A stretch of DNA of 10,013 bases from the NCBI GenBank assembly GCA_003353825.1, contig PIVW01000195.1:1-10013 (forward strand), written 5' to 3'. How positions within the stretch are numbered: position 1 is the stretch's first letter; the number at the start of each line of letters is the position of its first letter. The notes beneath the pieces are model-generated. The model saw only the letters and a program-made list of their open reading frames with translations, searched no databases and was not told the DNA's origin. A program made the position numbers and the translations under genes. This stretch comes from Chloroflexota bacterium. Lineage in GTDB: Bacteria > Chloroflexota > Anaerolineae > J102. Shown in pieces: positions 6,241 through 10,013 of this stretch.

Positions 6241-6983
6241 GCTTCATCATCCTCAGCGTCGGGTTTGTGGGAGCCGACTACACGGTTTTTCGCACTCTGA
6301 GCCTGGTTTTGTAGCTCATAATTGATGAGAAAGGCAATGCCTTTCCAGGTGTCGAATCTGAGAAACTCTTCGGGGGGAGTGTCCGCCAGCATCTCTTTCA
6401 AGCCGATGATGGTTTCAGCGCCGGGAAGACCGGCCAATCTTTGCAAGAGCCCTTCGCTGCGTTCCGATGCTTCTACTGTTGCCAGATAGTTGAGGGTATA
6501 GGCGATTCCTTTCCAGGTTTCCGGGTCTTTCATGTCCTCTGCCGTCAACCCTTCCATGATTTCTTGCAGCGTCTCTTGCAATGTACGGATGAGATCGGGG
6601 GTGTACCTTCCGGTACGTGCGCTCATCGCCGAAAGTACGCGCCGACTGGAATAAGGGCGTGGAGCCTTCTCAGAAAAGAGTTGCTGCAAATCTGTGGTGA
6701 GTGCATTCAAGTCGGCCAGGATCGCTTCCAATTCCTGGCGATACAGGCTCGAAATGTCCTCTTTTCCCACACTCGGCTGAGATACATTGCTATCGGCCAG
6801 TTGTTTCGCTTGGGCGATCCATCCCGCATAATCGGCACGCCACGCAGGCGCCTCCACGATATTAACAAGTGCATCAGCAGAACTCCCCGCCAGTTGCTCG
6901 ATGGAAGTGATGCCGCCGTCGAACAGAGTTCGCGCGTACGTGGGGCCGATGCCGTTGATGATTTGTAGGTCTTTTGCGCTCAT
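6237..6983 (-). CDS. Helix-hairpin-helix protein with internal WKGIA repeat
   Basis: The preferred start is ATG at 6981-6983, giving 248 residues. It has GGGTGG a few bases upstream, and the longer alternative ATG at 7037 falls inside the -10 element of the likely promoter. Residues 4-45 (DLQIINGIGPTYARTLFDGG, then ITSIEQLAGSSADALVNIV) form a helix-hairpin-helix domain of the type used for non-specific DNA binding or as a protein interaction module. A helical linker follows. Two copies of a motif lie at 153-168 (DPETWKGIAYTLNYLA) and 209-224 (RFDTWKGIAFLINYEL), 56 residues apart, showing an internal duplication of unknown function. The C terminus is acidic (DAEDDEA). No membrane segment is seen. 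It is transcribed divergently from the histidine kinase and was followed by the GNAT gene. The exact function is not recognised. Confidence 0.8.
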   Translation of the reverse strand: MSAKDLQIINGIGPTYARTLFDGGITSIEQLAGSSADALVNIVEAPAWRADYAGWIAQAKQLADSNVSQPSVGKEDISSLYRQELEAILADLNALTTDLQQLFSEKAPRPYSSRRVLSAMSARTGRYTPDLIRTLQETLQEIMEGLTAEDMKDPETWKGIAYTLNYLATVEASERSEGLLQRLAGLPGAETIIGLKEMLADTPPEEFLRFDTWKGIAFLINYELQNQAQSAKNRVVGSHKPDAEDDEA

Positions 6984-7034
6984 AATGCCACCCGAAGGTC
7001 GGTTCTTATGGATTCTCACGATTCTTGACATCAA

Positions 7035-7063
7035 CATATACCATATCTTGCGCCTGCTGCCAA
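7035..7063 (-). promoter_or_regulatory. Sigma-70-type promoter for the helix-hairpin-helix gene
   Basis: On the minus strand TTGGCA (7058-7063, five of six) is separated by 17 bases from TATATG (7035-7040, four of six). Transcription would begin near 7028, about 45 bases before the ATG at 6983. This placement also argues against the upstream ATG at 7037 as the start. Confidence 0.5.
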
Positions 7064-7181
7064 AGCTGCGTCGAAAGGTAACGGACCATCCATTCTGTTG
7101 TGTTTGCCTCTACTTCGGCCTTGTCTTACACTCAGCCAGATACTTGACTAACCAACCAATGAGTCCTCACGAGTACATCGC

Positions 7182-8342
7182 GTGTCACTACCTTCCGATG
7201 CCAGACAACTACAACGGCGTAACCGAGAGCTCTCTATCCTCAATACGATAGCACAGGCCTTAAATAGATCGTTGGATCTGAGTGAGACTGTGCGCGTCGC
7301 CCTGGCGCAGGCGGCCGAACTTCTTGATCTACAGACAAGCTGGATCTGGCTGCTAAGTGAAGAGAGTGGTGAACCCTATCTGGCAGCAGCACAGAATCTA
7401 CCTCCAGCCCTGTCGGATCATCCCGACCAAATGGAGGGCTCATGTTATTGTCTCGATACCTACCAGCAAGGTGATCTCGATGGCGCCGCCAATGTTAATG
7501 TAATCCGCTGTAGCCGTCTCAAACACCTTGTCGACGGTACCGATGGCTTACGATACCACTCGAGCATTCCCTTGTATGCCCATGGCAAGCAACTAGGAGT
7601 CCTCAATGTTGCCAGCACCGATTGGCGTGAGCTCTCTTCTGACGATCTGCGCTTGCTCTACACGGTGGGTGATCTACTCTCCATCGCCATTGAACGAACC
7701 CGTCTCTTCGCCCGCAGCACGCAGCTAGGTGCTGTGGAAGAGCGCAATCGCCTGGCTCGAGAGATCCATGACACGTTGGCACAAGGTCTCACCGCAATTA
7801 CCCTGCAATTGGAGTCCGCCGATGCACTTTTGGACAACAACGCTGATGCTGAGGACATTCAGCAGGTGGTACGGCGTGCTTTGGCCTTGACACAGGCCAG
7901 CCTTGATGAGGCCCGCCGTTCTGTGTTGGATTTACGCGCCGCCCCCCTGGAAGGACGCTCCCTCTCAGATGCCCTGCAAGCGTTGGCGCAGCAGTGGTCT
8001 GCCGAAACCGCAATCCAAACCGACTTCGACTGCATTGGCGGGAACCATCCTCTGCCCATTCGAGTGGAAGTTGGTTTGTACCGTATCGCCCAAGAAGCGC
8101 TGACCAACGCCGCTCGCCATGCAGGTGCCAGCCATGTGGCCATGCACCTGCTTATCACACCCCAGGTGGCACGACTTCTGGTCGAAGATGACGGCAGCGG
8201 GTTTAATCCCGAACAAACGCACAAAGGGCGATTTGGTCTTGTAGGGCTAAATGAGCGCGCGCGCCTGTTGGGAGGACGATTGCATTTAGAGAGTAGTCTG
8301 GATGCAGGTACCCGTGTCGAGGTAACCGTTCCCAGTTCATGA
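7182..8342 (+). CDS. Soluble sensor histidine kinase, GAF + HisKA_3 + HATPase (NarL-type)
   Basis: This kinase would autophosphorylate on His and pass the phosphate to a LuxR/NarL-type response regulator. The 386-residue protein has no membrane segment, so it senses a cytosolic signal. A short coiled segment (about 8-20) leads into a GAF domain (about 20-175). The dimerisation/phosphoacceptor domain has EERNRLAREIHDTLAQGLTA with His196. The ATPase domain has the N box EALTNAARH (Asn309), DDGSGF (336-341) and GRFGLVGLNERA (349-360). The GAF domain holds Cys88, Cys90 and Cys110 in a CxC-x19-C pattern, suggesting metal or redox sensing. The start is GTG at 7182 with only a weak ribosome site. 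Downstream on the same strand are the CPBP gene, a HAD remnant and a broken response regulator that was probably its partner. It is now likely an orphan kinase locally. Confidence 0.93.
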   Translation: MSLPSDARQLQRRNRELSILNTIAQALNRSLDLSETVRVALAQAAELLDLQTSWIWLLSEESGEPYLAAAQNLPPALSDHPDQMEGSCYCLDTYQQGDLDGAANVNVIRCSRLKHLVDGTDGLRYHSSIPLYAHGKQLGVLNVASTDWRELSSDDLRLLYTVGDLLSIAIERTRLFARSTQLGAVEERNRLAREIHDTLAQGLTAITLQLESADALLDNNADAEDIQQVVRRALALTQASLDEARRSVLDLRAAPLEGRSLSDALQALAQQWSAETAIQTDFDCIGGNHPLPIRVEVGLYRIAQEALTNAARHAGASHVAMHLLITPQVARLLVEDDGSGFNPEQTHKGRFGLVGLNERARLLGGRLHLESSLDAGTRVEVTVPSS

Positions 8343-8343
8343 T

Positions 8344-8397
8344 CGAACGTTAGTGTTCGTCTAAAAATAACTTCCCGCTATAGGACTGCCTGTCCTA
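8344..8397 (+). promoter_or_regulatory. Two small hairpins in the kinase-CPBP gap
   Basis: CGAAC/GTTCG (8344-8348 with 8355-8359) and TAGGAC/GTCCTA (8381-8386 with 8392-8397) form short stems just after the kinase stop and just before the CPBP ribosome-binding site. Neither has a following T tract, so they are not convincing terminators. They may be mRNA processing or leader structures. Confidence 0.25.
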
Positions 8398-8423
8398 AAA
8401 AGATCCTGGAGGAACGAATTAGT

Positions 8424-9491
8424 ATGGCATTTTTTAAGAATATCTTTTGGAATGATGAACAGCGACGCCTGCGCATGTTATGGCGATTTGTAGGGATCGT
8501 GCTCTTGTTGCTTCTGAGTCTGGCAGCTCTGCAAGGGCTTCTAGGCGTTTTAGGCTCAATTCTTGGGGGTTCGACACTCTATGATTTTATCACACAGGCC
8601 GGTATCTACGATGTGATCTCGATCATCTTGACCTTTGTCGCCATTGTCATTGCCATGCTTGTGGCTGCCAGGGTGCTGGATAGACGCTCTTTTTCAGATT
8701 TTGGTTTGCATTTCAATCGCAACTGGTGGGCAGATTTAGGTTTTGGTCTGGCATTGGGAGCCGTGCTTATGCTTGGCATTTTCCTGATAGAATGGTCGAT
8801 GGATTGGATCGATATTACCGGGTATTTTGTCGCACCTCACGGGCAATCATTTGCCACATTTATTATCGGCGCCCTGCTGCTCTTCATCTTTGTGGGCATC
8901 TATGAAGAACTACTATTTCGTGGTTACGTGTTGAGAAACCTTGCCGAAGGCTTCAATTTAGGCTTTGTCGGGCCGAAATGGGCCTTGCTGCTGGCCTGGG
9001 TGCTTTCGAGCCTCCTCTTTGGATTAGCTCATGCTAATAACCCCAACGCCACTGCGATCAGCACGGTCAATATCGCCTTTGCCGGCATATTCCTGGGCAT
9101 CGCTTATGTGATAACAGGCGAATTGGCCATCCCCATCGGTCTGCACATTGCCTGGAATTTCTTTCAGGGTAATGTATTTGGATTTCCGGTCAGTGGCACC
9201 AACGCAAACGTAACGACTCTTATCGCCGTGGAACAAGGTGGACCTGAGCTGATGACCGGTGGTTCATTTGGCCCAGAAGCTGGTTTACTGGGTCTGGCAG
9301 CAATGCTTGCAGGAACAGGGCTGACATATCTATGGTTACGCCGCCGATATCATCAAACCGATCTGGACAGGACGCTTGCGGTCTATCCGCGAACGTTGTC
9401 AGAGTCTACAACAGAGCTGTCATCACCCACAACCACAGACATCTTGCTCCCATCGGGTGATAGCGATGGTCGAGATGACAATGGCCATTGA
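8424..9491 (+). CDS. CPBP-family intramembrane glutamic protease-like protein
   Basis: CPBP (CAAX protease/bacteriocin-processing, Abi) proteins are multi-spanning membrane proteases. Bacterial members take part in bacteriocin maturation, self-immunity or unknown signalling. The 355-residue protein has a strong Shine-Dalgarno (GGAGGA at 8408-8413, 10 bases before ATG). It has about eight hydrophobic segments, the first at about 22-48. All three signature motifs are present: EELLFR (161-166), FGLAH (199-203) and HIAWN (241-245), giving catalytic-type Glu161/Glu162, His203, His241 and Asn245. After the last membrane segment (about 288-308) comes a cytosolic tail rich in Ser, Thr and Asp, ending GDSDGRDDNGH. 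This tail lies exactly where a HAD gene has been truncated, so its last residues may be altered. It follows the histidine kinase by 81 bases. The substrate is unknown. Confidence 0.9.
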   Translation: MAFFKNIFWNDEQRRLRMLWRFVGIVLLLLLSLAALQGLLGVLGSILGGSTLYDFITQAGIYDVISIILTFVAIVIAMLVAARVLDRRSFSDFGLHFNRNWWADLGFGLALGAVLMLGIFLIEWSMDWIDITGYFVAPHGQSFATFIIGALLLFIFVGIYEELLFRGYVLRNLAEGFNLGFVGPKWALLLAWVLSSLLFGLAHANNPNATAISTVNIAFAGIFLGIAYVITGELAIPIGLHIAWNFFQGNVFGFPVSGTNANVTTLIAVEQGGPELMTGGSFGPEAGLLGLAAMLAGTGLTYLWLRRRYHQTDLDRTLAVYPRTLSESTTELSSPTTTDILLPSGDSDGRDDNGH

Positions 9492-9744
9492 GGCCGTTGA
9501 TATCCGCAAGCCAGATTCAGGTATTTTCCAGTTGGCGTTGAGTGATATCGGCAGCGATCCCGCCCAGAGTTGCTTCATTGGGGATAATCCCATTGCCGAT
9601 GTGATCGGTAGCCGTGCGGCCGGCTTGTATGCTATTTGGAAGCGTGGCTATTTCGAGTGGCCGGGAGACCGTCCTCAGCCAGAGATTTGTATCGATGCTT
9701 TGCCTAAGCTTGTGCCTTTGATGCAGCGACGTTTTCGCCCATGA
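9481..9744 (+). pseudogene. HAD-superfamily hydrolase, C-terminal remnant
   Basis: The frame from ATG 9481 encodes 87 residues. From EAVDIRKPDSGIFQLALSDI through SCFIGDNPIADVIGSRAAGL it matches the C-terminal part of HAD phosphatases: the motif III Lys in IRKPD and the motif IV GDNPxAD. Motif I (DxDxT nucleophile) and motif II are missing, so about the first 60 percent of the enzyme is gone. Upstream in this frame there is no HAD-like sequence and the bases code for the end of the CPBP protein, which overlaps by 11 bases. A deletion joining the CPBP 3' end to the HAD middle is the simplest explanation. The TGA stop overlaps the response regulator ATG (ATGA), so the two were translationally coupled. 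It cannot be catalytic alone. Confidence 0.8.
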
Positions 9745-9896
9745 CTACGCTCAACGTCCTGGTAATCGCCGATGATCCATTGGTATGATCAGGTCTGACC
9801 ATGGTGCTAAAGGATACCGGGCAATGTGAAGTCGTTGGCCAGGAAAGCTCTGCAACCGAGTTGGCGACCGCCGTGGCACTTTATCAACCCGATGTG
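9741..9896 (+). pseudogene. NarL/LuxR-type response regulator receiver fragment with a nonsense codon
   Basis: ATG at 9741 begins TTLNVLVIADDPLV, the start of a receiver domain with its acidic pair (Asp11, Asp12). Codon 16 is TGA (9786-9788), where SGLTMVLKDTGQCEVVGQ follows in the same frame. Homologues usually read DDPLVRxGL, so CGA changed to TGA is likely. The frame continues receiver-like to ALYQPDV and then stops matching at about 9896, before the phosphoacceptor Asp. The whole DNA-binding domain is missing from this position. The sequence beyond looks like a mobile-element end. It is two genes downstream of the histidine kinase with the matching HisKA_3 type, so it was very probably that kinase's partner. 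Start and stop overlap the HAD remnant by 4 bases. Confidence 0.82.
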
Positions 9897-10013
9897 GGTA
9901 GTGGTTATATATTAACTGATAGGACACCATTCTGTGTTGTAATAGTGGAGGTATAATAGGAGTACCGCCTCATGGAAGCTATCAGATTTAGAAAATGACA
10001 GTGTTTTTCGCAC
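9897..10013 (+). mobile_element. Probable insertion-sequence end interrupting the response regulator
   Basis: Receiver homology stops abruptly at about 9896 and the following bases are A+T-richer. They begin GGTAGTGGTTATATATTAAC and then TGATAGGACACC. This is loosely like IS1-family ends (GGT.ATG...AACTTACTGAT), but the match is by memory and weak. A ribosome-binding-like GGAGG at about 9946-9950 and ATGs at 9972 and 9995 (the first ending in TGA overlapping the second) could be the start of a transposase gene running out of the window. No terminal repeat partner or target duplication is visible because the other end lies outside. Confidence 0.35.

Noticed and set aside
7025..7030. Perfect TTGACA on the plus strand ahead of the kinase
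   Set aside because: No acceptable -10 follows at 16-18 bases. The site lies within the leader/promoter region of the divergent helix-hairpin-helix gene.
1285..9788. Genetic code change with TGA read as an amino acid
   Set aside because: The kinase, CPBP and helix-hairpin-helix genes all end in TGA at sensible positions with no homology continuing after them. The genes with internal TGA also carry frameshifts or truncations, so pseudogenes explain the data better.

Overview
This window looks like chromosomal DNA from a Chloroflexota bacterium, most plausibly an Anaerolineae-type lineage. The assignment is an inference from moderate GC content, the style of the GAF/HisKA_3 sensor kinase, the sirtuin, CPBP and WbaZ-like glycosyltransferase proteins, and small Chloroflexota-like hypothetical genes. 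There is no rRNA or other marker to fix it. No tRNA, rRNA or CRISPR array was seen.

Left part (1-5145). A C-tract/G-tract hairpin with a short T run sits inside a 17-bp imperfect inverted repeat at the very edge of the window. Next comes rsfS on the plus strand, which appears to start at CTG. On the minus strand follow, in transcription order, a GT4 glycosyltransferase, a TPR protein, nucleoside diphosphate kinase, a class III-type sirtuin and a nucleoside hydrolase. The last carries one nonsense codon and two single-base frameshifts. In the gap between the glycosyltransferase and the TPR gene there is a 20-codon hydrophobic peptide ORF on the plus strand, plus a likely minus-strand promoter and a leader hairpin for the TPR-ndk-sir2 group.

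Middle (5146-7181). The first part of a D12-class (Dam-type) adenine methyltransferase, already carrying a nonsense codon, is fused in frame to an unrelated conserved-looking segment of unknown function. Convergent to it is the 5' stump of a GNAT acetyltransferase, which overlaps the end of an intact helix-hairpin-helix protein with an internal WKGIA repeat. That protein has a good promoter.

Right part (7182-10013). On the plus strand are a soluble NarL-family histidine kinase with a GAF domain, a CPBP intramembrane protease-like membrane protein, an N-terminally truncated HAD hydrolase, and a response regulator. The response regulator has a nonsense codon and is cut off before its phosphoacceptor Asp by A+T-richer sequence that looks like the end of an insertion sequence.

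The overall picture is intact core genes (rsfS, ndk, sirtuin) mixed with five broken genes. Three of these carry in-frame TGA codons, at least two of them at positions where Arg is expected. The kinase has probably lost its nearby cognate regulator. The most unusual items are the in-frame dam chimera, the Ibs-like 20-residue peptide, the Cys triad in the kinase GAF domain and the CTG start of rsfS.
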